This document shows, piece by piece, positions 6,894 to 15,708 of a stretch of DNA of 64,000 nt. Under the pieces are notes generated by a model. The model was not told the DNA's origin. It did not search any database and saw only the letters and a list, made by a program, of their open reading frames with translations. Every line of letters begins with the position of its first letter. The first letter of the stretch is position 1. The DNA lies in assembly GCA_002816455.1 (NCBI GenBank), contig MUCR01000012.1:1-64000 (forward strand). The letters run 5' to 3'. The DNA is from SAR202 cluster bacterium Io17-Chloro-G4. Lineage in GTDB: Bacteria > Chloroflexota > Dehalococcoidia > Lucifugimonadales > UBA3495. The translations under genes were made by a program, and so were the position numbers.

Positions 6894-8834
6894 ATGGTAA
6901 ACCAAGGGCAAATCGACCACTTGCTGCAGGAAAGCGGCGAGATTAACCCACCAGCCAGCCTCGTGCAGCAGGTCTACCTCAAAGACCACAAAGAAGCCCA
7001 CCGCCAGTCCATCGAGGACCCGCAAGGCTTTTGGAGCGGAGTGGCCAAGGAGCTGGACTGGTTCGAGCCCTGGAATAAAGTGTTTGAGTGGGACTACCCA
7101 ACTTTTCAGTGGTTTCTGGGAGGAAAGTGCAACATTACCGCTAATTGCCTGGACCGGCACTTGGCCTCAGGCAAGCGAAATAAGGCGGCATTTGTCTGGC
7201 TGGGAGAGGACGGTTCGGAGCGGGTCTACACCTATGGCCGCTTGGCACTGTCTGTCAACCGTTTCGCCAACGGACTCAAGTCCTTGGGCGTGGTCAAGGG
7301 AGACCGAGTTGTGATCTACATGCCACTGACCCCCGAAGGGGCCATCGCCATGCTGGCCTGCGCCAGGATCGGCGCCGTCCATAGCGTGGTCTACGCCGGG
7401 TTCAGCGTCGGGTCTCTTCGGGAGCGAATCCTCGACGCTCAGGCCAAAGTTCTAATTACCGCCGATGCCGGTTACCGCAGGGGCAATAAGGTGGACTTGA
7501 AGGGAATTGCCGACGGCGCCGTGGCCGGCTTGGACGTATTGCAGCACATTGTGGTCTGGCGGCGGGAGGATGAGAAGACCCCCCATAATTCCCCCTTACC
7601 TACGGGGGAAAACAGGGGGGTTAATCCAAAAGAAGTAGACTTCGACGAACTCATGGCCACAAGCAGCATTCACTGCGATCCCGAGGTCATGGACTCGGAA
7701 GACCCCCTATATATCCTCTACACCAGCGGCACCACCGGAAAGCCCAAGGGCGTGCTCCACGTCCACGGTGGATACATGGTAGGCACCTACTACCACTTCA
7801 AGACCTTCTGGGACGTCAAAGACGACGATGTCTTTTGGTGTACCTCGGACATTGGTTGGGTAGTGGGACACAGCTATATCGTCTATGCGCCGTTAATAGC
7901 CGGGGCCACCACCGTATTCCGAGAGGGGGCCATCGACTACCCCCATCCGGGCGTTTTTTATGAAGTGGTGGAAAACTACGGCGTCAACGTGGTATTCACC
8001 GCGCCCACGGCACTGCGGATGCTCATGCGCTACGGCGAGTCCTACCCGCAGCAATATGATCTGCGCTCGCTGCGGTTTTTGACCTGCGCCGGTGAGCCCC
8101 TTAACCCCGAGGCGTTGCGTTGGACCTATGAATTCATCTGCGGCAGCGGAGATTGGGGGCACATCGTCGACAATTGGTGGCAAACGGAAACGGGCGGCCC
8201 CTGCCTGGGCACTCCTGCCACAATTCCGGTTAAGCCCGGCAAAGTTGGCATTGCCTTGCCGGGGGCAGTGATGGACATCGTTGACCGGGAAGGCCAACCC
8301 ATCACAGAGCCGGACAAGGGCGGTCTGCTGGTTATCAAACAGCCCTTCCCTCATTTTTATCGCACCGTATACGGCGAACCGGAAAGGCAGGCTCAAGACT
8401 GGGGCACCATTCCAGGTTGTTACCTGACCGGCGACGTGGCCCTCAGGGACGCCGACGGCTACTACATGGTGGTTGGCCGGGCCGATGATGTGCTTAACGT
8501 GGCCGGGCACCGCATAGGCTCCGCTGAAGTGGAAAGCGCCCTAGTCTCCCACCCGGCGGTGGCCGAAGCGGCGGTAATCGGCAAGCCCGACGAGCTCCGA
8601 GGCGAGACCATTAAAGGATTTGTCACCCTGCGCGTCGGCAGCGACCCCTCCGAAGAGATGGTGGCGGCACTAAAAGCCCACGTCCGCCAAGAAATAGGCC
8701 CTATAGCCGTCCCCGCCGAGCTGGAATTTACCCCAACACTGCCCAAGACCCGTTCCGGCAAAATCATGCGCCGCTTGCTTAAAGCCCAAGAGTTGGGTCT
8801 AGACCCCGGGGATATAACGACGTTGGAGGAGTGA
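6894..8834 (+). CDS. Acetyl-CoA synthetase-type AMP-forming acyl-CoA ligase
   Basis: A 646-residue member of the ANL superfamily, of acetyl-/propionyl-CoA synthetase length, activating a short acid to its acyl-CoA via an acyl-adenylate. Visible motifs are the P-loop '[11 protein letters not shown]' (about residues 277-287), '[10 protein letters not shown]', '[20 protein letters not shown]' and the C-terminal '[12 protein letters not shown]', whose lysine is the catalytic one of the second half-reaction. Residues about 228-246 ('[16 protein letters not shown]') are not part of the family: they are encoded by a palindromic repeat inserted in frame. ATG follows GAGGAATCGCC. The last ~90 bases are duplicated after the next gene. 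Confidence 0.92.
   Translation: MVNQGQIDHLLQESGEINPPASLVQQVYLKDHKEAHRQSIEDPQGFWSGVAKELDWFEPWNKVFEWDYPTFQWFLGGKCNITANCLDRHLASGKRNKAAFVWLGEDGSERVYTYGRLALSVNRFANGLKSLGVVKGDRVVIYMPLTPEGAIAMLACARIGAVHSVVYAGFSVGSLRERILDAQAKVLITADAGYRRGNKVDLKGIADGAVAGLDVLQHIVVWRREDEKTPHNSPLPTGENRGVNPKEVDFDELMATSSIHCDPEVMDSEDPLYILYTSGTTGKPKGVLHVHGGYMVGTYYHFKTFWDVKDDDVFWCTSDIGWVVGHSYIVYAPLIAGATTVFREGAIDYPHPGVFYEVVENYGVNVVFTAPTALRMLMRYGESYPQQYDLRSLRFLTCAGEPLNPEALRWTYEFICGSGDWGHIVDNWWQTETGGPCLGTPATIPVKPGKVGIALPGAVMDIVDREGQPITEPDKGGLLVIKQPFPHFYRTVYGEPERQAQDWGTIPGCYLTGDVALRDADGYYMVVGRADDVLNVAGHRIGSAEVESALVSHPAVAEAAVIGKPDELRGETIKGFVTLRVGSDPSEEMVAALKAHVRQEIGPIAVPAELEFTPTLPKTRSGKIMRRLLKAQELGLDPGDITTLEE
7578..7623. repeat. 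CCCCC/GGGGG palindromic repeat inserted in frame inside the acyl-CoA synthetase gene
   Basis: Outer arms CCCCCC/GGGGGG and inner arms TTCCCCC/GGGGGAA form a two-part palindrome around a short loop. The reading frame stays open through it and adds about 15-19 residues between the N-terminal domain segment and the conserved 'VDFDELM' region. Confidence 0.8.
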
Positions 8835-8874
8835 CGGGGTTATACTCTAAGTAACGGGACTTGAGAGGCTTACG

Positions 8875-9435
8875 ATGGCAGTACAAGTGTTGCGACGGCG
8901 ATTCACGGTGGACGAATATCACCTAATGGGACAGGTCGGCATCCTGGGCGAGGATGACCGGGTAGAGTTGTTGGAAGGAGAGATCGTAGAAATGGCTCCG
9001 ATTGGCAGCCGGTATCAGGCCACCGTTGATCGTCTCACAGAGCTGTTTTCCCGCCGGGTGGGGGACAGCGCCTCGATCCGGGTGCAGGGCCCGGTCCGGC
9101 TGGCTGGCGACTCGGAGCCGGAGCCGGATCTTACATTGCTGCGAAGGCGAACCGACTTCTACGCCACTGCTCACCCGGGTCCTGAGGACGTGCTTTTGCT
9201 GGTGGAAGTGTCTGACAGCTCGATAGACTACGACCGTGATGTGAAGCTTCCCCATTACGCTCGCCAGGGCGTACCTGAAGTCTGGATCGTAGACCTGGAG
9301 AGAGAAGCTATCGAGGTCTACACTTACCCTGCGACCGAGGGCTACAGCGGGTTCTCGCAGCCGGTAAGGGGACAAAACCTGGTCCCCCAGCACTTTCCAT
9401 CGCTGGATTTGGCCGTGGATGAGGTCTTGGGGTAA
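8875..9435 (+). CDS. Uma2 family (DUF820) PD-(D/E)XK-like endonuclease
   Basis: A 186-residue protein matching the Uma2/DUF820 family: N-terminal 'FTVDEYHLMGQVGILGEDDRVELLEGEIVEM', then 'EPEPDLTLL', 'LLLVEVSDSSIDYDRDVKLPHYARQGVPEVWIVDL'. The spaced acidic residues and Lys fit a restriction-endonuclease-like active site. Family members are common and multi-copy in cyanobacteria and Chloroflexota, and their role is poorly known. ATG 8875 lies 40 bases after the acyl-CoA synthetase stop, with TTGAGAGG upstream. Immediately after its stop comes a diverged copy of the synthetase 3' end, which suggests the gene arrived as an insertion. Confidence 0.85.
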   Translation: MAVQVLRRRFTVDEYHLMGQVGILGEDDRVELLEGEIVEMAPIGSRYQATVDRLTELFSRRVGDSASIRVQGPVRLAGDSEPEPDLTLLRRRTDFYATAHPGPEDVLLLVEVSDSSIDYDRDVKLPHYARQGVPEVWIVDLEREAIEVYTYPATEGYSGFSQPVRGQNLVPQHFPSLDLAVDEVLG

Positions 9436-9443
9436 AGCCCGGC

Positions 9444-9565
9444 TCGAGTTGGTATCCAGGATGGCCACCCTGCTCAAGACTCGCTCCAGCAAAATCATGC
9501 GCCGCCTGCTTAAAAGCCCAAGAGTTGGGCTTGAACCCAGGGATATAACGACGTTGGAGGAGTAG
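9444..9565 (+). pseudogene. Diverged duplicate of the acyl-CoA synthetase 3' end
   Basis: From about 9444 to the TAG at 9563-9565 the sequence repeats the last ~115 bases of the synthetase gene (about 8719-8834). It translates to '[20 protein letters not shown]' plus '...RDITTLEE' against '[20 protein letters not shown]'. A +1 and a -1 indel partly compensate. There is no start or body: it is a remnant. Confidence 0.85.
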
Positions 9566-9748
9566 GGGATTATAGGTGGCTATCAATGGTTGACGAAATG
9601 TGCAAATTCGATTTGGGCTATCGAGAGATGCGGCGTGGGTTTGCGACATGGGCGATTCACTGGCGAACTTCAATGAGGACCAGCCAAAATCGGGCCTGCT
9701 TGGGAAATCGGTCCTGACTGATAATAAAGACTGGTAAAGGATCCCCAA
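9566..9748. other. Intergenic sequence with no gene seen
   Basis: Between the synthetase fragment and the terminator of the CCG-domain gene no coding signal or motif stands out on either strand. Confidence 0.4.
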
Positions 9749-9790
9749 ATAAAAACTCCCTCGACTCAGCATTAGCTAGGTCGAGGGATT
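9749..9790 (-). terminator. Terminator of the CCG-domain gene
   Basis: On the minus strand the stem TCCCTCGA / TCGAGGGA is followed by GTTTTTATTT, about 30 bases after the stop codon. Confidence 0.75.
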
Positions 9791-9818
9791 CGTCTTTAAG
9801 TCTCGCAGGGGGTTAGCC

Positions 9819-10823
9819 TTAGCCTTCGGTCTTAACGAACGTCTGGTCGACCGTCGCGCGGGCCTCTTCCAGGCTTATGCCTGAGGCTACGGCGCAGGGG
9901 GTCACCTCTTCCATGATGGCCAGGGCGTCGCCGCTTAGCATGTGCTTCTTGTATTGGTCCTCGTACTCGATGCCCAAGGCCCGGCCCATAACCGTAAGGT
10001 AATGCTCCACTTTGAGCGGGTACTCCGCTTCGAACCCACATAGGGAGCGCTGGCAACCGTGGTAGATGGTGGCGTATATATCGGCCTGGACATCGGTCGC
10101 TTTCTGGATGGACTCCCTCGCCAATGCTTCCCATCCCTCTTGTCCCAGGTTCGCTTGGACAGCCGGAGTGCAGCGCCGTTCCCACTTTAGGTCCGTGCCG
10201 ATGTCCACCAATTCGATGCCTGGCAACGCCGACAATAATTCCCAAGCCGCTTTGGTTTCATCGTCCGTCTGTTCGCCGCCGGTGTGGTAATGGAGAGCTA
10301 CTTTTTGGGCTGGTTGGGGCTTTAAGTCCAGCTTGTTCAATTTCTCCACCAGGAATTGGGTGACGTGTTGGAAGGCAAAATCCTCTCGCATTTCCATAAT
10401 ATCGTCGTAAAAGAAAATGCAGGATGGGCACCACATGATCACCCGCTCCGGCTGAAACTTCTCGAAATTCTTGACGGTAGTCTCAGCCACGGACCGTGCG
10501 GATTCTGTGTCCCCTTGACCGTAGTGTTGGATTCCGCAGCAATAGGCGGCGCCGCCAACTGAGACAAAGTCCACCCCAAGCAGCTTGAATACGTCGGTGA
10601 CGGTGCGCATTAGGTGCGTGGTCCTCATCACGTTGCAGCCCATGTACAGCACCACCTCGGTCTTCCGCACCTCTCCCTTGGGAACGGTAAGAAGCCATTC
10701 CCGCTCTTCGGGCTTGCTCTGCAGGCCGTGGAGAACGTCTATTTCCCGGTAGTACTTTCTGTAGTAGCTCTGGTCCTTTTTGTCTGGTTGCTTTTGGTCC
10801 GTCTTTTTTTGATTTGAAGCCAT
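9819..10823 (-). CDS. CCG-domain (HdrB-like) Fe-S oxidoreductase subunit
   Basis: A 334-residue protein with the cysteine-rich CCG architecture of heterodisulfide reductase subunit B, GlpC and lactate-utilisation proteins. The N-terminal half is complete: 'YMGCN', then 'AAYCCGIQHYG' about 35 residues later, then 'MWCPSC'. The second half is degenerate: 'LHYHTGGEQ' lacks the usual Cys, followed by an isolated 'RRC' and 'HGCQRSLC'. One noncubane cluster is therefore likely rather than two. The N-terminal ~25 residues are Lys/Gln/Asp-rich. It stands alone with its own terminator; no HdrA/C or flavoprotein partner is adjacent, so its electron partners are unknown. Confidence 0.78.
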   Translation of the reverse strand: MASNQKKTDQKQPDKKDQSYYRKYYREIDVLHGLQSKPEEREWLLTVPKGEVRKTEVVLYMGCNVMRTTHLMRTVTDVFKLLGVDFVSVGGAAYCCGIQHYGQGDTESARSVAETTVKNFEKFQPERVIMWCPSCIFFYDDIMEMREDFAFQHVTQFLVEKLNKLDLKPQPAQKVALHYHTGGEQTDDETKAAWELLSALPGIELVDIGTDLKWERRCTPAVQANLGQEGWEALARESIQKATDVQADIYATIYHGCQRSLCGFEAEYPLKVEHYLTVMGRALGIEYEDQYKKHMLSGDALAIMEEVTPCAVASGISLEEARATVDQTFVKTEG

Positions 10824-10992
10824 TTAATATCTCTCAGGCCACCGGGTAAATATTCAAAAGAGGCGTGTACTTGCGATGGGTTGAGTGTAGCCATGGCCGA
10901 AAGGAATGTCAACGAAGGTCGAGGGTGGGTACGGAAGAGGAAAACCGTCTCACCGGCGAAGGGGTGCCCACGATTTTCGGGGTCGCCGATTG

Positions 10993-12594
10993 CTACCATC
11001 CGACGGCGCAACCGTCTTTGCGGGGCTCTGAAGCTCCGCTCAGCACGCCTGTTTCGGGGTCCCGCTTAATCATCTGCGCTCCGCCCACGCCTCCGGTGAC
11101 GCCCCGAGCGTAGCTGCTGATTATTGCGGTGCGGTGGCCCCTGCGCTCCAGTTCAGCCACCAGTTCGGGAGGCGCCCCTTCCTCCAAAGAGACTGTGTCG
11201 CTGGCTATCATGAACCTCAGGGCATTCAGCGCTTGTTGAGGGTCCATCCCGAAATCCACGACATTGCTAATAACCTGAAGATGCCCTTGGGGCTGCATGA
11301 AGGCCCCCATCACCCCGTAGCACAGTTGCAATTCCCCGTCGACAGTAGTCATGCCGGGGATTATCGTGTGATAGGGCCTTTTGTTGGGCGCCAAAGCGTT
11401 GGGATGGTCTTTGTCCAAAGAGAACAACGAACCCCGGTTGTGCATGACGATTCCAGTTCCGGGGACCACCATGCCGGTGCCAAAGTTGGAGTAAACGCTG
11501 TAGATAAACGAGCATGCGTTGCCCTGTCCGTCCACGACGCTGATGTACACGGTATCGCCGCCGCCTTGGACCTGTCCGTAGGGCACAGTAGACATAGCCC
11601 GGTTTGCTTCAATAAGCGACCGGCGCTGGGCGGCGAACTCTTTGGAAAGTAGCTCATCGGTGGGGACCGCAACCTGGGAAGGGTCTGCGATGTACCTAAA
11701 GGCATCGGCGAAAGCCAAGCGCATTGACTCAATCAAATGGTGGTAAGCGTCCGGGCTCTGTGCTCCCATGGCTGGGATGTCGAAGCCGTCGGCGATGTTC
11801 AGGGCTTCCAAAGCGGCAAGGCCCTGGTCGCTGGGCGGGACCTCCCAGCAAGTGACGCCCCGGTAGCTGGTGCTGATGGGTTCCTCCCAGTCCGAAGTGT
11901 GTTTGGCCATGTCTTCAGCCGACAGCCAGCCGCCCTGCTCTTGGACGAAGGCGGCGACCTTGGGCCCGATTTCCCCTTTGTAAAATGCCTCGGGTCCTCC
12001 CTCCGCAATGGCCCTGAGCGTGCGTCCCAAAGTGGGGATGCGCATTACCTCCCCTTGTTTGGGCGGCCTGCCGTTGAGGAGCAGTTCTTCGCCGGAAGGG
12101 ACCTGCATCAGCTTCTTTTGCTCGGTTGACCACTGGAAGGAAATCACGTCGGATACCGGGTAACCTTCCTCAGCGTAGTGGATGGCCGGTTTCAGCAACT
12201 CGGATAGGGGCATGGTGCCGTGGGCGTTTACCAGTGTTTCCCAACCGTGGACGGCGCCGGGAACTGTGATGGAATGGGCACCGAAATCGGGCATTCGGCG
12301 CATTCCCTGAGCAGTCAGCTCCTCCAGGGATGCAGCAGCGGGGGCTCGGCCGCTGCCGTTGATGGCCCGCACTTTCTTTTCGTTATCGTTCCAGACCAAG
12401 GCGAACAAGTCGCCACCGACGCCCGTGGACATGGGCTCCACTACGCTTAGCACCCCTGCGGTGGCGACTGCGGCATCGACGGCATTGCCGCCATCAATCA
12501 ACGTTCTTAGCCCTGCCATGGCCGCCAATGGCTGGCTGGTAGCCACCATGCCGTTTTTCGCCAGGACAGTGGAGCGCCGCGAGTCGAAAAACAT
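10993..12594 (-). CDS. Gamma-glutamyltransferase family protein
   Basis: A 533-residue Ntn-hydrolase of the gamma-glutamyltranspeptidase family, which cleaves or transfers gamma-glutamyl groups, classically from glutathione. The N-terminus has 'MVATSQPLAAMAGLRTLIDGGNAVDAAVA', and the autoprocessing site is 'GGGDTVYISVVD', in which the Thr becomes the N-terminal nucleophile of the small subunit. Downstream 'NRGSLFSLD' and 'PYHTIIPGM' match the small subunit. No signal peptide is visible, so a cytoplasmic acylase-type member is more likely than a periplasmic GGT. Start 12594 is the track ATG. Confidence 0.88.
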   Translation of the reverse strand: MFFDSRRSTVLAKNGMVATSQPLAAMAGLRTLIDGGNAVDAAVATAGVLSVVEPMSTGVGGDLFALVWNDNEKKVRAINGSGRAPAAASLEELTAQGMRRMPDFGAHSITVPGAVHGWETLVNAHGTMPLSELLKPAIHYAEEGYPVSDVISFQWSTEQKKLMQVPSGEELLLNGRPPKQGEVMRIPTLGRTLRAIAEGGPEAFYKGEIGPKVAAFVQEQGGWLSAEDMAKHTSDWEEPISTSYRGVTCWEVPPSDQGLAALEALNIADGFDIPAMGAQSPDAYHHLIESMRLAFADAFRYIADPSQVAVPTDELLSKEFAAQRRSLIEANRAMSTVPYGQVQGGGDTVYISVVDGQGNACSFIYSVYSNFGTGMVVPGTGIVMHNRGSLFSLDKDHPNALAPNKRPYHTIIPGMTTVDGELQLCYGVMGAFMQPQGHLQVISNVVDFGMDPQQALNALRFMIASDTVSLEEGAPPELVAELERRGHRTAIISSYARGVTGGVGGAQMIKRDPETGVLSGASEPRKDGCAVGW

Positions 12595-12722
12595 TCCTGA
12601 AATTCTCTCTTAATGTATTTGACAGCGTAATGGGCCGAGGCTGGGCCATTCTAACATAGGCGTAAATTGCGCGCACTGGCTTGGTCGCTAGCTCTAAAGG
12701 TCTATACAACAGATTCTTGTGT

Positions 12723-12790
12723 GCCACAGAGTCACAGAGACACGGAGGCTGAATCAAAGCCAATTCTCCGTGCCTCTGTGACTCTGTGGC
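12723..12790. repeat. Intergenic palindromic repeat (CACAGAG family)
   Basis: Arms GCCACAGAGTCACAGAGACACGG and CCGTGCCTCTGTGACTCTGTGGC pair with few mismatches around a ~22-base spacer. It lies in the divergent gap between the gamma-glutamyltransferase and peroxiredoxin genes. Confidence 0.85.
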
Positions 12791-12917
12791 TAATTGCCCG
12801 AGACTCCAGGTTCCGATAGCTATGATAAGATAGGCTTCGCTCGTGGCTGCGAGCGTAAAAAATCTATTCTGGCATACGGTCTTGGGCTGGGTGCCATTAT
12901 CTTTCGGAGGTTACATA

Positions 12918-13391
12918 TTGGCAGTTGAAGTTGGTCAGGCGGCACCCGAGTTCTCCTTGTACGATATGGACCGCACACAGCGGTCATTGAGCGAATATAA
13001 AGGCAAAAACGTGGTACTGGCCTTTGTTCCAGGAGCGTTCACCGGCACCTGCACCACGGAGATGTGCGACCTGCGGGACCAGGTGGACCAGTTTAACTCC
13101 ATGAACGTCGAGGTGTTGGGAATCAGCGTGGACCCGCCTTTCTCTCAAAAAGCTTGGGCCGAGGCGAACAACCTGAATTTCACCATGCTTAGCGACTTTA
13201 GCCGTCAAGCGACCCACGCTTACGACGTTGCTTGGAATAACATGGCAGGCCTGGAAGGTTATACGGCCAGCAACCGGGCTGTGTTCGTGCTGGACAAGGA
13301 AGGCGTGGTCCGGTACAAGTGGCTTGCCCCTTCCCCGGCCGATTTGCCGAACTATGACGAGATTAGGCAGGCAATTAGCAATCTAAGTTAA
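12918..13391 (+). CDS. Peroxiredoxin (AhpC/TSA family, AhpE/BCP-like)
   Basis: A 157-residue thiol peroxidase. The peroxidatic Cys lies in 'FVPGAFTGTCTTEMCDL', in the universal P-x3-T-x2-C setting. 'APEFSLYDMD' starts the thioredoxin-like fold and 'ASNRAVFVLDKEGVVRYKW' ends it. The track ORF begins at 12843, but the preceding 25 codons are not family-like. TTG 12918 follows a strong CGGAGG site by 7 bases and places 'AVEVGQAAPEF' at the N-terminus, as in homologues. Any resolving Cys is not obvious beyond the nearby second Cys, so a 1-Cys or AhpE-like mechanism is possible. Confidence 0.87.
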   Translation: MAVEVGQAAPEFSLYDMDRTQRSLSEYKGKNVVLAFVPGAFTGTCTTEMCDLRDQVDQFNSMNVEVLGISVDPPFSQKAWAEANNLNFTMLSDFSRQATHAYDVAWNNMAGLEGYTASNRAVFVLDKEGVVRYKWLAPSPADLPNYDEIRQAISNLS

Positions 13392-13403
13392 TCAGGTTCC
13401 GGA

Positions 13404-13465
13404 TTCACCGCAGAGACGCAGAGATAACAAAAAAAACTCCGCGGCCTCTGCGTCTCTGCGGTGAA
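13404..13465. repeat. Intergenic palindromic repeat (CGCAGAG variant)
   Basis: TTCACCGCAGAGACGCAGAG and CTCTGCGTCTCTGCGGTGAA are perfect inverted arms separated by an A-rich spacer. It lies directly upstream of the alpha/beta hydrolase ribosome site. Confidence 0.85.
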
Positions 13466-13488
13466 AAAGCCCGGTTAAAGGGGCGGCA

Positions 13489-14229
13489 TTGGCGATCTTT
13501 GTATTGGTCCACGGCGCTTGGCACGGCGGATGGTGCTGGAAGAAAGTCGCTCCGCTGCTGCGTAGCGCCGGAGCCGAAGTTTTTACGCCTACACTGTCCG
13601 GCATGGGCGAGCGGGTTCACCTTGCCGACCACTTGGACCCCTCGGCCATCAACTTGGACCTCCACCAAAAGGACATCGTGAGTCTCTTGGAATTTGAAGA
13701 CCTCACGGACGTGATACTCGTGGGACATGCCTACGCTGGCATGGTGATCTCCGGTGTGGCTGAGGCTTGTCCCGAGCGATTGAAGCACATCGTCTACGTG
13801 AACGGGGTGGTCCCTGCCGACGGGGAGTCGATGGCCGACCAGTTGACGGCCGTGCGAGGTCCCCAGTTCTCAGCCTGGGTCAGGGAACAAATCAACACCG
13901 GCGACGGGTTTTTGCCGTCTCCCGGCTCACAGGAAGAAGTCGGCCGCCGTTGGGGAATAACCGACGCCGCTGACTTGGCATGGGTCGGCTCCAAAGTAAC
14001 GCCCCAGCCAGCGGCGGCCATGGACCAAGCGGTACGGCTGGGACGGCCCGAAGCCAAAGCTGTTCCTCGCAGCTTCGTGGGCAGTAGTGAGGCGGGCTTC
14101 GATTCGGTGGCCGAAAGAGTAAAAGCCGCCGGTTGGCCAATCTACCACATCGACTCCGGCCACGACCCATTTATCACCCACCCCGACGAATTGGCTGGCA
14201 TTTTGCTGGAGATTAGTCGCTCTGAGTGA
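13489..14229 (+). CDS. Alpha/beta-hydrolase-fold protein with the nucleophile serine replaced
   Basis: A 246-residue protein of the esterase/hydroxynitrile-lyase-like alpha/beta hydrolase group: 'FVLVHGAWHGGWCWKKV' (oxyanion loop), 'VILVGHAYAGMVISGVAE' (nucleophile elbow) and a C-terminal 'HIDSGHDPFITHPDEL' with the expected catalytic His. The elbow normally reads GHSYGG; here Ser is Ala, so ordinary serine-hydrolase chemistry is not expected. It could be a binding protein, a lyase-type relative, or an enzyme of altered mechanism. TTG 13489 is the only start keeping 'FVLVHGAWHGG' near the N-terminus, with AAAGGGGCGG upstream. A palindromic repeat separates it from the peroxiredoxin gene. Confidence 0.8.
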   Translation: MAIFVLVHGAWHGGWCWKKVAPLLRSAGAEVFTPTLSGMGERVHLADHLDPSAINLDLHQKDIVSLLEFEDLTDVILVGHAYAGMVISGVAEACPERLKHIVYVNGVVPADGESMADQLTAVRGPQFSAWVREQINTGDGFLPSPGSQEEVGRRWGITDAADLAWVGSKVTPQPAAAMDQAVRLGRPEAKAVPRSFVGSSEAGFDSVAERVKAAGWPIYHIDSGHDPFITHPDELAGILLEISRSE

Positions 14230-14234
14230 TCTCC

Positions 14235-14342
14235 TTTCACCGCAGAGGACGCAGAGAGCGCCGAGATTAATTTCAGGGGTTCGATTTGCCACAGAGACAC
14301 AGAGAAGAATAAATAAAAACTCTGTGCCCTCTGTGGCGAAAA
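14235..14342. repeat. Two tandem CACAGAG-family repeats (one half copy, one complete)
   Basis: 14235-14268 holds only a left arm (TTCACCGCAGAGGACGCAGAG). 14284-14342 is complete, with GCCACAGAGACACAGAG and CTCTGTGCCCTCTGTGGC around an A-rich spacer. They fill the gap between the convergent hydrolase-like and luciferase-like genes. Confidence 0.8.
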
Positions 14343-14347
14343 ATCGT

Positions 14348-15379
14348 CTAGTCCCTGATTCCGCAAGCCTCCGCCACCAACTCGTAAGACCGAACCCGGT
14401 CTTCAAAGCCGTGGCAAATGGTCACCACGCTCAGATCGGGAGTCTGATATAGCTCCGCAATCTCCTCAAGTTTTTCTTTTACTTGCTGGGGAGTGCCGTC
14501 GGCGCACAGCCGCTGGTACTGCTGCATGAAAGCCCATTCGTTGGGCTGGTACTTGTAGGCTTGAGCGACTTCCGGGCTGGGCACGCCTTCGGCCCTGCCG
14601 GTTATGGAAAAAAGCCGAGCCAAGTTGCGGCTGGAAGCCAGGCGAGACGCTTCTTCCTCGGTATCGGCGCACAGCACTTGGACGCCGACGTTGATTTTGG
14701 GCTCGGACAAATACGCTGAAGGCTTGAAGTTCTTTATGTAGTTTTCTACGATGGCCGGGCCCTCTTCCACTCCTAATCCGAAAAAGTGGGCATAGGCGAA
14801 TGGCAGGCCCATCTGGGCCGCCATCATGCAGCTTTCGTACCTAGAGCCAAGGAGCCATACCTCCGGCACGCCGCCAGGCTGGGGATCGTCAGGCCCGGCT
14901 TGTATGCCTGAGAACGGGTGCTCTACTTCCAGATCGCCCCTTAGGTGCCCCAACAAGTCCGATACCTGCCTGGGATAGTGAGTTATGTCGTGGGGACGAT
15001 TGGGGTAGCTCAGGGCGGCCATGGTCATCTGATCGCTACCCGGCGCCCGTCCGACTCCCAGGTCTATCCGGCCCGGATAGAGGGCGGCTAACATCCGGAA
15101 GTTTTCGGCGACTTTGAACGAGCTGTAGTGGGAAAGCATTATGCCGCCGGAACCTACGTTGATAGTCTTGGTGCGGGCAGCCACCAATCCGATGAGGACT
15201 TCAGGGCTGGTGCCCGCAAAGTTAGGTAGGCTGTGGTGCTCGGCCAACCAATAACGCTGGTAGCCCATGGACTCGGTGGCCACAGCCAGCTCAATCGTGT
15301 CCCGCAGAGCGTCGGCGGCGGTTTCGCCTTGGCGCATTGGCGATTGGTCAACCACGCTTAGCATTAGTTTTTGGACCAT
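14348..15379 (-). CDS. Luciferase-like (LLM class) flavin-dependent oxidoreductase, group 1
   Basis: A 343-residue TIM-barrel flavoenzyme of the bacterial luciferase superfamily. The start 'LSVVDQSPMRQGETAADALRDT' type and 'YWLAEHHS' are hallmarks of the MsnO8-like group 1 family, and 'AALYPGRIDLGVGRAPGSD' is the conserved phosphate/flavin region. It would use reduced flavin (FMN or F420) and often oxygen; the substrate is unknown. Such monooxygenases are strongly expanded in marine Chloroflexota. It is monocistronic and divergent from pstS. The ATG at 15379 gives 'MVQKLMLSVVDQ'; the next ATG five codons in also fits. Confidence 0.88.
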   Translation of the reverse strand: MVQKLMLSVVDQSPMRQGETAADALRDTIELAVATESMGYQRYWLAEHHSLPNFAGTSPEVLIGLVAARTKTINVGSGGIMLSHYSSFKVAENFRMLAALYPGRIDLGVGRAPGSDQMTMAALSYPNRPHDITHYPRQVSDLLGHLRGDLEVEHPFSGIQAGPDDPQPGGVPEVWLLGSRYESCMMAAQMGLPFAYAHFFGLGVEEGPAIVENYIKNFKPSAYLSEPKINVGVQVLCADTEEEASRLASSRNLARLFSITGRAEGVPSPEVAQAYKYQPNEWAFMQQYQRLCADGTPQQVKEKLEEIAELYQTPDLSVVTICHGFEDRVRSYELVAEACGIRD

Positions 15380-15708
15380 GCATTAGCCTCAGTAATAGGG
15401 CGACGGGATATCCTAAATCCGCTCTGGGTACGAATGCCCTTGCTCCGGTTAACGGAATGGATTACTTAAAACGATACACCCGAGTCGGGGCAATCGAAAT
15501 CTCATAACCGAAATTCGCCGGTAGATTGCTATTCCCAAATGGCGTTTCAAGGCCGATAATGTATACGCGAATAACATCTTAAAGCGAAGGCTACCTCAGT
15601 ATACAGGCTACTCAGCTTGAAACGCACACAGAGTCTTCGATGGCTTCATGCCCCAGCGTCGGCGCAGAGGGCGGGTAATTGGCCCGCATAGCGTGGTTGG
15701 GAACGGGA
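15380..15708. other. Divergent intergenic region, regulatory content not resolved
   Basis: This gap must hold the promoters of the luciferase-like gene (minus) and pstS (plus). I did not find a convincing Pho-box direct repeat or a well-spaced -35/-10 pair. Confidence 0.4.
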
